A DNA stretch of 64,000 nucleotides. Source: Blastobasis lacticolella. Taxonomy: Eukaryota; Arthropoda; Insecta; Lepidoptera; Blastobasidae. The notes below the pieces were generated by a model. The model saw only the letters and a list, made by a program, of their open reading frames with translations. It made no database searches and had not been told where the DNA came from. Within the stretch, counting starts at the first letter, position 1. Each line of letters begins with the position of its first letter. Of this stretch, positions 38,301-53,300 are shown piece after piece. The position numbers were made by a program, and so were the translations under genes. The stretch is taken from the NCBI GenBank assembly GCA_905147135.1, contig LR990061.1, forward strand, positions 2,596,026 to 2,660,025, given 5' to 3'.

Positions 38301-41300
38301 TTTCAGTGAGGGAAAACATTGTGAGGAAACCTGCACATTCAGGCGACTGGATGTATAACCATGATCCAATCTGGCTAGGTTCCCCTGGTAGCAGGGTCAT
38401 GGAGGTCAGATGGTAGTCGCTCCACTGTAATTACCTGACCTGCCAAATCCTGGATCATTGTCAAGGCCGACCCCGATCCCTCGCGAGAGCACAACTTTAC
38501 ACAGGTAGTTAAGAAAACATTATGCAAGTAACATCTAAACTAATATCTATACTAGATACTATTATAAAGAGAAAAAGCTTGTGTGATAGCATGTTGGGTG
38601 TAATCTCTGAAACTACTTGTTTTTAAAAATTCTCTAACTTATAGAAAGCTACATTATTCCCGACTCTTATACGGTAAGTAAGTACTTCAAAGAACCAGTA
38701 TCAAAGTTGATCTCATAAAAATTATAGAATCCCGCGAGATAGGTTTGATATTTGCATGATGGTTAATGGTAACGAAATATCGATGTAATAGACCAAAAAC
38801 AAATATTCCGCCTTAATAGATGTGAGATATTTGTGGTAATAATAATCTTGGTGTCAATATACCGGTATATTGTGCTATCGAGCGCGGGGGCTCGGGGTCC
38901 GCCTAGACCACGATTCAGTCTTTGGCAGATCTGGTAATTACAGTGGAGCGACTGCCATCTGACCTCCGTGACCCTGTTAACAGGGGAACCTGACCAGACT
39001 GGATCACTGTTACAAATTCAGTTGCCTGAATTTGCAGGTTTCTCTTGCTTAAGAGTCGGATACTCAACTGCTGGGCTAACAACGCTCTTAAAAATACACT
39101 AATTCATATAAAATACATTCTAAAAATTAGGAAAGTCGTCCACACCGCTGCCCTGTCCAGAATAGTGTCCAGAAAACGATGATGATGATGGGTGTACATC
39201 TTTAGTATTTTAGATGTAGATATCAGTGTATTACTAATAATACTGGATGCAGACAGATTCACAAACCAATAACATCCCACCCCACCGAATCGACCACACT
39301 TTCACGTCATGCAGCCAATCACGAAATTGGTGTAAGTATCAAGAATCTCACTGTCACAAGACGGGGCCCAAGCAGGAAGAGATAGTTTAGTCCCCGGCGC
39401 ATTCAATGGCCGGGTGGCGACCAGAGATCACGTGACCGGTCATTATGTAGTGATTGTGAGTGTGAGTGTGAGTGTTAGTGATCGTGAGAGCAGACGAGTA
39501 CCTATTTGTTTGAACAGTTTGTTGAGTGTAGATGTGATGTATAGGGTGTTAAATAAAATGCTGAGTGGTTTGTTGGTCTAATGAATTTGATAGCCTTACG
39601 TACCTAGTATAAAACAAAGTCCCTATGTATCGATGTATGTATGTACGCTTCGATCTTTTAAACTACGCATCGAATTTTAATGCGGTTTTCAAAAATAAAA
39701 ATAATGATTGAAGAGGATAGTTTATAAGCAAGAAAAGAGGGTAGGTAGGTATAGTACGAGAGCGAAGTCGCGTTGGGTCCACTAGTTTATGCTATAAGGA
39801 AAGTGCTTTAGTTAAAACTAACTTTCTATACAAGGAAAATAAATGTAGATACAAATCGATTGATACCTATTCTCGTCATTATTGCCTGGGTGGGCGAAAT
39901 GGAGGAAAATGAGTCGGAAAGAGGTCCCTGGCAGAAGCCGGGACTGCCCACTCGGATGATGATGACCTGTGAAAATATCACGACACAAACAAGTTATGGG
40001 TTTTGACATTTTAAACAGTTTAAATGTGTAATAAACCGTCAACTCGATTTGGTGGTTTGAGAATGCGCCTCAACGATTTCGCCGTTAAAGACTCAAGATT
40101 TCAAGCAAAACGAGGCATTTCATCTTAGTCCTTACAGTGACAACGCACCTACGGTTCTGTATTTTTATTGCTAGCGACCTGAATGCATGGATTGTAGATG
40201 TTATGGGCAACAGTTACCGCTTATTATCAGGTGGGCAGCCTGCTCGTTTGTCACTGTGTAGCTTAAAAACAATAAACATAATTAAGGCAAAAATATTTTA
40301 ATCTAGGTATAGAATGTTTTCCGATTATTAGATTCGAGATAATGATCTACAGTTACAAGTTCCTATTTCTTAACTTTTCAACGGGGTCTGCAACCCCTGG
40401 TATTGCAAACGTCCATAGGCTGCGGTGACTGCTTACCATCAGGCACGTCGTAAGCTAGTTTGCCACCTTAGTGGTACATAAAGAGAGACGTCCACTGCTG
40501 GGCTTAGGCCTCCCCCAGAGATCTCCACAAAGGCCAGTCATACCTACCTTCCGCATCCAGCTAGTACCTGCGATCGTAACCAGTCATCGGTCCGCCTTGT
40601 AGTGTAGGAGACCTATCCACACTGCGTCTTCCGGTACGTGGTCGCCCTTCGAGAACTTTACTGCCCCATCGGCCATCTGTTCGATGAGCTGTGTGCCCTG
40701 CCCACTGCCACTTAAGCTTGACAATTCTTAAGGGCTACGTCAGTGACCTTGGTTCATTAACGCTTGTGGTTAACGACTGCAAAAAGCCAATGTCAATGTC
40801 AATGGCTGACTTAGACGCTACAACTGCGTTACTATGGCAACGGCTGCCGACTTGAAAGCGAACATGCTGTGCGTCCGTGTATAAGCACGCTTAAACAAAA
40901 CGTACGTACGAAATATACCTAGGAAACAATTCCTAGGTATATTCCTAGGTCGTTCTCTATTCGTATCATAGGTACAAACCTATGATACGAATAGAGAACG
41001 AGATATGATACGAAAGACATCCAAATTGCAACCGGTCTATTGGTTTCAGGGACACATAGGAACTCAGCTCAAAACAGATAGGCTTTGTTTTTAAAGAAGG
41101 GTAGGTAATTTAATTCGTTCAAATTGTAAATTGCGAAAATTCCGAACTGTCAAATAATTACTTCCCTAGCTCAGCGATCCGAATAGATTCTTCGCCTCCG
41201 ACAAAAAGATTCGCCATTTGTTCCTATCCTGCTCGATTTCCTTCTTTATTTCTTTCTTTCGTCCTTAGTGTACAGATTGCGTATAATATAACGTAACGAA

Positions 41301-44300
41301 TGAAATAATGGTGAAGTGTACTCATAAATGTTTCATGAACAACAATTATTCATAATTTACAGAAAAAGAAGATAAACTTTAAAACTATAGATAAAAAATT
41401 AGCCTCATAAAAAAATTGATAAAAAACATACATAAATAGATAAATATTAATAAACTAGTAGATTCGGCGCGACTTCGTTTGCATACACCTACTTTACCCC
41501 TACCATCCTTTTTATATTCCTTATAAACCTTCCTCTTGGATCACTATAGTTGAAATCCGTATAAAATCCATTGCGTAATTTAAAAGATCTAACCGTACAT
41601 AGATACAGATGGCAAGAAGCGACTTTGTTTTATACTATGTAAAGATAAACACATAAAAATAGACATGTAAACTATAAAATTTGCAACACAAATAATAAAA
41701 AAAAGAGATTTTTCAAAACTTTAACCTCACTGCCGGTGTCCATTGGTGGCGATTATCATTTACCATTATACGAGTATCCCTGTAACATATTATACAAACC
41801 GTACAACGTTAACCACAATCCTGACTGTATAATTATGCATTGAAAGTGAACGGAAATTAGGAAGTGTCTCCATGTGTTGTGCTGTGTTTGAATAAGAGTG
41901 CCAAACAATTGACGAAAAACAATGGTTGGGAAAATAGCATTGGCTGCTCCGGGCGTTAGACTGCACTCAAGGTTAATTTCTTAATTGTTATGTGGTTGGA
42001 AAATACATTAGACAAGTTACAATTAGATTGCACAAAGGCATGAGACATTTCATCAGGCCTTACAGCGACAACGCGCCGTCTGTTTGCATTTTTGTTTAAA
42101 AAAGTTATGGGCGACATATACCGCTTACGATCAGGTGGGCTGTCAGCTGGTTCGTCACTGAGGAGCATAAAGAGCATAATTTACAATGACTCCTTTCAAT
42201 TCTACCTGTTATCTATACATTCTTGTACTTCTTGTGCTTCGGAGCGTCGATGGCCTAGTGGTATAGGTATCCGACTCGATAGCGAGAGGTATCAGGTTCG
42301 AATCGTACTGCGGTCGTGTTCCAAGGACTCATGGTTAAGGCGGACTCCAGGCCAGAACTCTAGGCAGGGAACAACCGGGACAATTACGCTAAGATGATAA
42401 TTTTGACTCCTTTCAATTCTGCACGTCTATTAAACTACTAGCATCAGTATATAGAAGTCTTTGCTAGCAGCCCTCCGCAGTAAATACCGGCGCACAGTTC
42501 GAATCTCTGAAAACTTTTAACTATCCCGAGAAAAGTGGTCTGTATCACTCGGGAATAGTGTAGATTCCTATTAGTGAAAGAATTTTAAAATCGGTATAGT
42601 GGCTTCGGAGATCACCCCCAACATAGGTACAAACTCAATTTAAGTTAATGGTTAACGGCAAGTTAATGGCCGTGTGGTGTCCGACAGAGTAGAATAGCAC
42701 CAACCCCTTACACTCATGGGTGTCGTACAAGGCGACTAATGTTATCGAGGCATAAGATCAAGAGTCTCCGTAATCTGGAAAACGGGCAGCAGCATTTTCC
42801 ATTGTTATATTTCAACACTGCGATCTCCAACCCGCCTGCCAAGCGTGGAGATTATTTCAATAACCTCCTCTTTCGTGGGAGAGGCCCTAAGTCCTGCAGT
42901 GGACTGATACGGGCTGTGATGATGAGGTACAAACTCATAAACATACATACGTTAGTTCTTTACTCTTGACTCTGTTAATCCTGAGTCCGCCTGGATGAGT
43001 ACCACCGCCTTATGTATTTCTGCCGCCGAGCAACAATGCTTGCATTGTTGTGTTCCGGTTTGAAGGTTATGGTAGCCAGCGCAATTACAGGCATTAGGCA
43101 ACCTAAATCCATTAATCGTAAATTAGGTGACAGGTACCGCTTACCAGCTTACCATACCAGGTGGGCTATCTACTCGTTTGTCACAGCGTCGAATAAACAA
43201 AATGTCTTCTTCACCAGGTCTCCGAAGAGCAAGTCAGTGGAAGACGAAGGTGACGAGGAGGTGTTGAAGTCTCCTGATGGCGACCAAGACGGCTCTGAAG
43301 GCAAGGACGGAGCCCTGGAGGCGAAGATGTCGCTGCTTAACGGCTGTACGGTAAGAGATGAAGATTATTTTTAACAGGGAGCGGAGTAATACAATCTTCA
43401 CGTTCACTTTCACCACGCTTAGACCGTTTGTCCACCGCGTCCGTCTTGAGCGCGGTCCGGCTTTGCCTGGCATTGCCGGGCACGGTCCGGTCGTGACTGG
43501 CGTGGGGTGGGTTTGCTACTGCCATGGGGCGGCCAGCGTGTCACTGTGTGCTTCCTTCCTACTTTCCTAAAGGAGGGGGTCCTTTTTGACGATTGAAAGA
43601 GATATTTAATGTCCTAATCAATAAATAAATTTTGAATTTTTTGAATTTGTAGGATCCGTCATCCGAGTAAAAACCGGATCGAAGTAGCGACCTATTTATA
43701 TGAACCTCTTAAAGCTTGTCCACTTGACGTTCGGCGTCCGATATCCATCATCCGTTTTTTGACGGGCTCCGGGAATTTTGCTTGATCGGGCCTCTAAACC
43801 GGAGCCTCGATCCGAGTACCCGCAATACAAAACACGTATCGACTTGTCCACGGGCGACAATCCATCTCCGTCTAACGGTATTTAAGTGGATGTGGGCTGT
43901 GTGCTTGTATGTGCTTGTATTTGCTTATTAAAAAATGGATATTAATCAGCATGATACGACGTCCGGCATCGGATCGGATTAGGCGTAGTGCAGAAATGTG
44001 ATCAGTCTCCGTCATCCGTCTCCGTCAAAATGCCGGTATCCGTCATGCGAGAAGAAACCGGACCGTGGACAACCGCTCTTATGATCGTTGACGTTGCTGG
44101 TTTTCTTATCCTCTTCTTTGACGCAAGTTGGAATATCTACCCCCTTTTTGGACGAAGCTTTATGTGATTTTTTTTTTAAAGTAACAAGTGTTTATGAGAT
44201 GAGATATGAGAGGGGTACACTGCAAACCAGCGACATGCCCCGTTGCACACCTCCTTATGGCACAGGTATCTTCAGAGGCGGGCAACGCATCAGTGACTCC

Positions 44301-47300
44301 CCTGGTGTTGCTGATGTCCATAGGCGGCGGTGACCACTTTCCATCAGGTGGCCCGCTTGCCTGTTTGTCTGCCGTATAACAAAAAAAAAAAAAAAAGGTA
44401 ACAAAGTAAATATAGCATTGGCCCTTACTCATTGTTTCTTGTGGACTGAATTATTCCCAATGGTACTGTGTTATGTGTGAAATAGGTGTAATAAACGGTT
44501 TTTATTTATTTTGTTTTTATCAAAATAAATTTAGATTTAGAGAATTAGCATGGGTAGGCCTCCCACAAGGTGAACCGACGACCTGGTAAAGATCGCAGGT
44601 ACTAGCTGGATGCGGAATGCACAGGTCCGGCCTTTGTGGAGATCTCTGGGGGAGGCCTATAACCAGCAGTGGACGTCTTTCGCCTGATATGATGATGATG
44701 AAAATAAATTCGGTTTTTATCTTCTACTAACCATCAATTGTTTCCAGGTGATAGTGGGCTCGATCATCGGCAGTGGCATCTTCGTGTCTCCGACGGGCGT
44801 GCTGAAGTACACCGGCTCCGTCAACGCCAGTCTAATCGTGTGGATAGCGTCTGGCATCTTCAGTATGGTTAGTTGGTTAATAATAATAATAATAGTCATA
44901 TTCTTTGCGTCAATATCCTGATTGTGCTCTCACGCGAAAGAGCTCGAGGGCCACCTTCACCATGATATAGGCAGTAAGCGCTAGTTCTCAATCAGGGTAG
45001 AGCCGAAAGACAATCTCGTCTTTCGGCACCCTTTGGTCGAAGCTAAATCAAGAAAATTCTACTTTGGTTTCACGTTAATTAAATAATGAAAATGATCTTT
45101 TTCATAAGTAAATATTTTGATATTATCTTTCTCACTTGGCTTTTTGCGCCTCTTGCCATTCGGCGCTTTGGGACTGGATACAAGATATAGCAGATACTTA
45201 CAGTGGCGCGACTGTCGTCTAGCCTCCGTGACCCTGTTCACAGGATTCGTTGGATTCAGTATAATCAGTTGGTCAATCAAGGCACATCGGCTAGTTTCGA
45301 GTACGTCACACGCTTGCGTCAGAACGTTTTCTGAAGACGAATTTAGCCGAAGTGCATTGTTTACGGTCAGCACCAGCGCCCTTAGCGAAGAGGTTGCGTT
45401 AATCTACAATCGTTTGTGGTAGAAAAAATGCATGGGATTTGACATAAGCTAACGTTATCTGACATGAGGTGTTTGTGGTAGAAATTCTTGGTCCATAGAC
45501 AATTCACGTACTTTCGGTGTACAAAGGAGGCGGATTGGCGGTTGATCCTACACAATCAGAGTCAATGTAGATGTTGGTAGAAATAGTCGAACTTCAAGCT
45601 GTAAATTTTCTACCATACACGCATCACGCAAGCGGAGCTGTCAAAGATGACTAGACCAGCTGTAGTGCTGTGTTGTGTCCGACAGAGTAGAATAGTGGGT
45701 GTCGTACAAGGCGACTAATGTTTTCCAGGCAAAAGGTCTAGAGTCTCCGTAAGCTGGAAAATGGACAGCAGCGTTTTCCCTTGATATATTTGTTACAAAT
45801 AGTCAGCTTTAAAAAGAAAATTTATTCCTGCGCGAATTAGTGAAATGCTCTCCCTTCAAACCTATATTTTGCGATTAATAATTTTAATTACTGTGAAATA
45901 AGATCTACTTTTCTCTAACAAGGCTCTGTCCTCAATAACTCTCGTCTTTTGAAACTTCAGTTTAATTGCAAGAACATCCCGGAATTTCATCCTCTTACAA
46001 GATATTGGCCATTTCGCTGCGATTCCCCTTGGGGCGGTTCTGAGGCAGGGAAAATATTGTCATAATTAATTGCCGTTATTTAAATAAGAATAATACCCTT
46101 TTAATTATCAGCCAAGGGGGATATGGATTGTGCTAATTTGTTTTTGTTTTGTCGTTCTTGTCGAGCGAGTTTTTTTATGTAATACGGCAGACAAACTGGC
46201 ATGCGGCTCACCTGATGGTGCGTGGTCACCACTGCCTATGGACTCTCACTCCAAGGAGACCTCTAATATACCTCATGAACGATCCCATGGCATAGATGCG
46301 GTTGATCCACGCGTGATGCGAATAAACGTGGGCATCGTAACTTTAGAAGTTTAAATTTTCTAGCGGGATTTAAATAATTTGGTGAACGTGTTCCTTCTCA
46401 AAGAGGGACACAGATTGAAATGCAATTTAATATGCTCTATCATACGTCTTAAATTGGCATTGCGAAATTATTGAAATGTGGTTTAGTGTACTGACATATA
46501 TAGGCCGTGTGGTGTCCGGCAGAGTAGAATAACACCAACCCTTTACACTCGTGGGTGTCGTACAAGGCGACTAATGTTTTCGAGGCAAAAGATCAAGTCT
46601 CTGTAGGCTGGAAAATGGGCAGCAGCACTTTCCATTGTTATATTTAAACACTGCGATCTCCAACCCGCCTGCCAAGCGTGGAGATTATGGCAATAACCTT
46701 CCCTTTCGTAGGAGAGGCCCTAAGTCCTGCAGTGGACTGTTACGGGCTGTAATGATAGTACTGACATAAATTTGATAGATTTGTAGAGATTCCAGTTCAA
46801 TCCATTTTGCTCTATTCCTCTGTACTTTTGTGTTTTGTGTGTTTCTAAAAAGAAAGAAAACTCCAACTGTGTTAGTCTTCATATTAACTTCATAATTATT
46901 TAATCAATTTTCGGTTCTTGCGGTTTCTGTATTTAATTAATTGTTTCTTCGATTTACACCAGACAATTTTTTAATTGGCGGTTCTGATTTTCAACTGTTT
47001 TAGTATGAAAACCACCTCATAATTGTACCCCATTTTGAAAAATAAACTACTTATATTCCTTTTTTAATTTTTTAAATACATACTACACCCAGACCTGTAA
47101 CAGAAACCACGAAAACATGTACAACAACAAAACGACTAACATTCCCCTATTCTTCCAGATAGGCGCATACTGCTACGCGGAGCTGGGCACCATGATCCGG
47201 CTCAGCGGGGCGGACTACGCCTACATCATGGAGACCTTCGGCCCGTTCTGCGCCTTCATCCGTCTCTGGATTGAGTGCATGATCGTACGGCCCTGTTCGC

Positions 47301-50300
47301 AGGTGAGTGGTGAGAATGAGATTGTGCCGATTTTATGTTATGTGTACGATATTTATTTTATTCGGGAGGTGTACAGCTGTTATGTGTGAATTTAAATTTC
47401 TTTCACTTTATTTCATTCAGGCAAAAGAGATGATTTTTTGTTAGTAGTACAGGTATCTTACAATCTATGTTAGTAAAACTTACTGAAACCTTTTAATACT
47501 GGAATATGAAATATGGGTCACCTATGACAAACTTTACAAATGTCCGCCATATAGGCGAATAATACCTATCAGCTATAACCTATAATATAAGGATTTCGAC
47601 CGCGTAAAATTCGATTACTACTTTCGGGATCTGTTTCCGTGGAAACCACATAGTGTTTCGGAAAAACCTATAGACTATGTTACCCCCTGATAATGTAGCT
47701 TTCTATAGGTAAAAGGATTCTTAAAATCCGTTAAGTCGTTTTTGAGTTTAACCATTACAAACTAACATACAAACCGACAAGCTATCAAATCTTACCTCTT
47801 TGTAATATTTGTATAGGTTATAATTAGATAGAATAGAAGCCAATAGCAGTAGTCGGGTACCTACCCGAAACTTGCACTTCATTCCGATATCAGTATTTGA
47901 GCAAAATTTGGGCAAAATCTCGACAACCGTATTCAGAAACTTTACTATAAGGTTTCACAGTGCTTGCGAATGCAAGGATTTAGTTACAAATCAGATCACA
48001 TTTTTTCACAATACATCATCATCTTTACTTTAATATCCCGGTTGACCTCTCGCGCATGAGGGCCCGGGGTCCGCCTTGACCATGATCCAAGATTTGGCAG
48101 GTCAGGTAATTACAGTGGAGCGACTGCCATCTGACCTCCATGACCCTGCTACCAGGGGAACCTGACCAGATTGGCTCATGGTTACACATCCAGTTGCCTG
48201 AAATTGCAGGTTTCATCACGATGTTTTCCCTCACCGTAAGAGCATCGGTTACTATTCAACGAATGTACAATACATAATTTTAAATAAAAATCAACACAAA
48301 AGATAGAAAAAGGATTAAATTTTTAACCTGAATTCATCATGACTGTCTACTTTCCTTAAAAGCTAATAGATACTACGATATAAAAGCAATGTTACGAAGC
48401 TATTAAGCCGATATTAAATATAGTAATCGCTATTGATTAAAGCTGATCTGTTTTGTTTATTGGGCGGCTACCTAATATTGTAAGGTTGACCTATAAAACT
48501 GTGTACCTACGCTGCCTAGATGTTATCCATAATCTGTGTTATGTACCTACTTACTAAGCGAAATTATCCGTGTACTAGTGAAATATTATGAAGGTACACA
48601 GGAATATGCTGCATCAGATGTGTCTTAAATTGTTATTTAAAGGACCGGCAGACATGTATGGACCCCTGCCTATATGACCAATAACGTTGAACAATACGTC
48701 GTTGGAAAGGATTTTTAATTTTCTATAACTTTTACTATGGCGATAACTCTCGAATCGCTGTGGGACAAAAGTTATGGTCCATTAAATTAAACATTATTTT
48801 GTACTGGATATCTTAATGGCCATAACTTATTTCTCACAGCTGTGGGTTGTCCGGACCTCCTTTACTGTACCTACTATAAGACGATCATGATTAATCTAAT
48901 TTGATAAAATTAAAGTGCTCGATGTGAAACGAGCCATCTTCATGTTATTGCCTCTACCTTCAACAAGCATTTTACTATATTGAAGTATTCTATACAGTAA
49001 CCTCTAGGTAAAATATCGCCAGAGAGCTCCTTCTACTATAGTATTGTAAAAGAAACACATAGTCGACCAATTTAATCCAGTCCAAAGAATACCTCTGCGA
49101 TAGAGTCTGAACTTAATCATATAAATAGATTAGTCCTATACCAACGACGTACCTATTGTATATTCGCAGAGTAGGCGGAAAGAATAAGCCGTAGCGCTCT
49201 ATCATGTTGTGTGACGTCAATGTCTGGATCAAGGCCGAAATAAATCTGTTATCCGTGTATGCGAGTATTGTATTTTAAAACTAAGTTGGAAAAAAGCAGA
49301 ACAAGCAATAAAATTGATAATTGTTGTAAACTGTTTTAGGACATTGTTTTACCAAATCCATTACTTATGTTTTTCAAATTCCAACTTTACATATGAGACC
49401 ACATGCAGATAAAAAAGACAATATGAAGGCGAATGGAAACGAGCGACCTCATTTCGACGCGATCACAACAAATTGAACTACATCGATTCCTTATTCCATC
49501 GATTTAAATTCAATTGCACACACAGCGCACATCCAGCTGTTTTATCGCCTAATAAAGCTGCTTTAGTAGACTCGGTTTCATTGTCTCTGGGTTTCGTTAT
49601 TTGTACCGAGTCCTACGGACCTGAAAAAGAATACAGACGCCATTCTATACTAAAGAGAAGCGAAGCATGTAGGGTACGACAAATTTTTGACAATTTATTT
49701 TGTTTTACATGACCTACACACTCGCACACTTACACCAGGTCTTATAATCTGCTACCATTTTGTTTGGTTTTGTACAACGCTCTTACGCCAGTGACAGTGT
49801 CAAAACATGCGTACACATAAATGAGCCGATATTTTTACGCTTCACTCATGATTGTAGAGGTATCTGTCCGTATTTTTTTAAGGCCGGGATGAGTCCCTTG
49901 TAGGGCGCCAAACTTGGCCTCCCATATTAGTGCCCAACTTTTTATTAACTTCGTCGCAATGTTTGTCTGTCAACGGCTTTGTATGGGTATAAAGGGATTG
50001 TTTGTAGCGTAAATTTATGGTTGAATGCGTATTTGTTCCTAATAAAGATTTTACTGGGCAGTCCTTTGGTATCTTTCGGGGAAAATTTGTTTGCTGTACT
50101 TTTCTGTAATAAATTTTAATAACGATGTAGAGATGTGTTGTTTGTTTTTTATGCGTAAAACATGTAAGTGAACGATGGATACGTTTCCACAATTCATCTT
50201 ACTGTCTTTCACAGGACACCAAGTCATTAACCACCCACGCATTTACGATTATGTCCATCTCTTTCTAACTTCGAGCTTCCATTAACGTTGTCCTTCTCTG

Positions 50301-53300
50301 TCGCCAGGCTATCGTGGCGCTGACCTTCAGTGTGTACGTGTTGAAGCCTTTGTTCCCTGAATGTGAACCTCCACAAGAAGCCACGAGGCTATTGGCGGCT
50401 TGCTGCATATGTGAGTGTTTTGTGTTACTATAAGGGTTCAATTGTTTACAACTTTTTTCGTCAAAAGTTGTATGAATACTAAATGAATTTATCAATGTTT
50501 TTAGGCCAAATGTCTAGGCTTCTTAGATAAATGAGTATAGAACATTTTCGATGATATTACTCTGTTCTCATTTCTTTATCTGACCATTATTCAGAAAAAA
50601 ATGGATTAATCCTTTTAATTCACGTTGATGTCTGTAAATATGCTTGTCATCGATTTAACCTGAATCGCTATCGTTTCGAAGATTTAATTTAGTCCGTAAA
50701 ATTTTTTACGGTGTAAGATCGTGGAATCTATGGTGGTGTATGGATCCATAATTAAAGAAACAGTTAACACAACCAACGTCAAGATAATTATTTTGACATT
50801 GGAAGTGTTAACTGTTTTTATTACTCCGTTTTGTTTCATTGTGAATGGCGCTGTGTGAATTTGTCCTAGTATATTTATTATTATTGTCTCTGGGTTCCTT
50901 CATTTTACACTTTTGGATTAAACATACATTGCTACAAAAATCTGTTAATTTACACGCAAATAAAGATTTATATTTCTTTTTCGAAACCGAGTCCCTTGTA
51001 GGGCGCCAAAACGCTTGCACTCAATCCATTACGGTTACCAGTGCTGCTGACGTTCGTGAACTGCTGGTCGGTGCGCGCTGCGACCCGCGTGCAGGACTGG
51101 TTCACGTACGCGAAGCTGCTCGCGCTGTTCATCATCATCGCCGCCGGGATCTACCAGCTTTGTCGTGGTGAGTGCGAATGGTATAAGCCTATTCTAATTA
51201 TACAGGTTATATTGTTTTTATAGGTTCAGCAACATGAGTGATACGAATGATTTATTTATTTTATTTTATTCGTTTAGGTACAGATACAGACATATAACTA
51301 GAACTTGTAAATAAGTTGCTTTCCTAGGATATAAGCTTATCTTTATTATACAGGTCAGTAATGAGAGTTATACCCCTGGTATTGCAAATGTCCATAGGCT
51401 GCGTAAATATTTACTATCAGGTAGGCCGCAAGCTTGTTTGCCACCTCAATGGTATAAAAAATATATCTGTTCACCATAGAAATGCTTGAACGCGTGCATT
51501 AAGGAGGATTTTGCTCTAAGCTAAACATAGTGTGAGATCATTAGTAAGCTCGTAATAATATGAATTTTACACGAATTTGGTAGTTGTTTTGATTCTGACA
51601 GGCTTTGAGAGTCTTGTTCTTGTTACAACATAACAAAAAACATATTAGGGTACATGATTTTATTGTTTTTTAAATAATTAATGCACCGGTCTCAGAATTA
51701 TTACCTTTATGGACAATATGGATACAAATCTGTAAAACGATTAGAATAGAGTAAAATATAAAAAAATTAATCACACGACAAAAAACAACACAATACCAAG
51801 TACCTATAACGCATCAGTATCATTTCAATCAGAATGGGATGGATTATCGAAGTGAATTGAAATGTAGAAGATTTATTTCGCCCAATTTCCTCCCATTCTG
51901 AACTCTTAAATCGTCGTAAAAGCACCTGTTCGCTTGCGATATATATGGAGGGTTCGATCAGGCGCATATGTACCATTCGGTGATCGCCACATTCGCCACT
52001 GCGAACGCAAACTGAACGAGTTGATTGACCGAAGTTTTATTCGCCCGAGAGCTGTCAATTCAAATTCAATGAGCAGTTTTCCAATAGGTATCTAAAGCAT
52101 TTCTAACCACTCACTAGATGGCGCCCCGACAATTTTGGTAATTGATAAACGCTTGAAATAGGTTCTTAGCAAACAGGATATAAACACTGGGTACGTTGTA
52201 TTGGATAATATTGTATTTGTCAATAGTTTTCAACCTTTTTAGAGTTTGTAATAATAATGGAACTTAGTGGCCACTTCAATAAATATATCTTTTTACACTT
52301 CGTTTAACCTTTAACAGTTATATTTATATTAATAAACATTTTATTTTTAAGTTTAGTATTAGTTGGCTGCATGAAATCACTGCCACCATCATACAGATTA
52401 TAAAAATATGACCAAAATTGTTGGAGCGCCATCTATTGATGCTTTTTGTAACCAAATATCAATACGTACTAGAAAACTCCTTATTGCTCAAATCACTGAA
52501 AATTTCGACAAGGTTCCATCATGTTTTATACGTCTTCTTCTGAAATTATTGACAATTTATTAAGTTCTAGCAACTAAATAAAGTTATTATGAAATTTTAT
52601 ATTTCAGTGATCTCATTCCTTGTGTATTATGTCTGGGTGGGTTCATCAATTATTTACACAGTTGCAATGGAATTCGCCTTCGTTATGGCTTTACCAGATT
52701 CAGTTATAATCCAATAGACAGAAAAATGTCTGAAAACCCCCGACCAAGTATTCTTGTACTGTAATACTTCTTAAACTACTGAACTGATTTTAATGAAACA
52801 AAGCTAAGAACCATCTCGATTAAATTGAATTTTTAGAAAAAAAAACCGTCCATCCGTTCGGAGCTACGATGACACAGACAGATACACAGATTTATAGTTC
52901 AGATTGATAGTTCAAACTTATAACGACCCAGAATTTCCGGTGCCGCCGAAACAACATTAAATATAACACATAGATAAAAGTGTTAGAATTTCGTTTTGAA
53001 ACTTATTATATTATCTATTAGTGTATTGTTAATTTTATAAGTGGTATTGTTGTATAGGTTATATTATTGTTGTTATTGTATGTTTAGCTATACTGTATTG
53101 TTTATTGTTATTATAATTTTGTATGTTATATGTATTATATCTATGGGCCTCTGTAGACTGATACAAAAAAAAATAGCACTCCTCTTTCTTCGTCGGGAGT
53201 TAAAAACACATTAAGAACATGATTTTTATTGCCAATCTTTTAGTACCATTACTTTTAGTTAATTGTAACATTCACAACAATTTTGTTGTAATTTTAACAA

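Larger units (their letters stand above)
11337..43217 (+). other. Putative 31.9-kb first intron of the transporter
   Basis: No convincing host exon was found in this span. It is filled by the elements listed separately; the stretches between them (for example 12130-13060, 15430-16590, 19550-20160, 26520-27470, 30630-31200) are AT-rich with no signal I can support. Confidence 0.5.

Noticed and set aside
45001..45029. A stem-loop terminator (GCCGAAAGAC...GTCTTTCGGC)
   Set aside because: Bacterial-style terminators have no meaning in this eukaryotic intron; it is a chance or repeat-derived hairpin.
49878..50242. Two overlapping minus-strand open frames in transporter intron 3
   Set aside because: No recognisable domain, and they contain a repeated GAGTCCCTTGTAGGGCGCC word found again at 50989.
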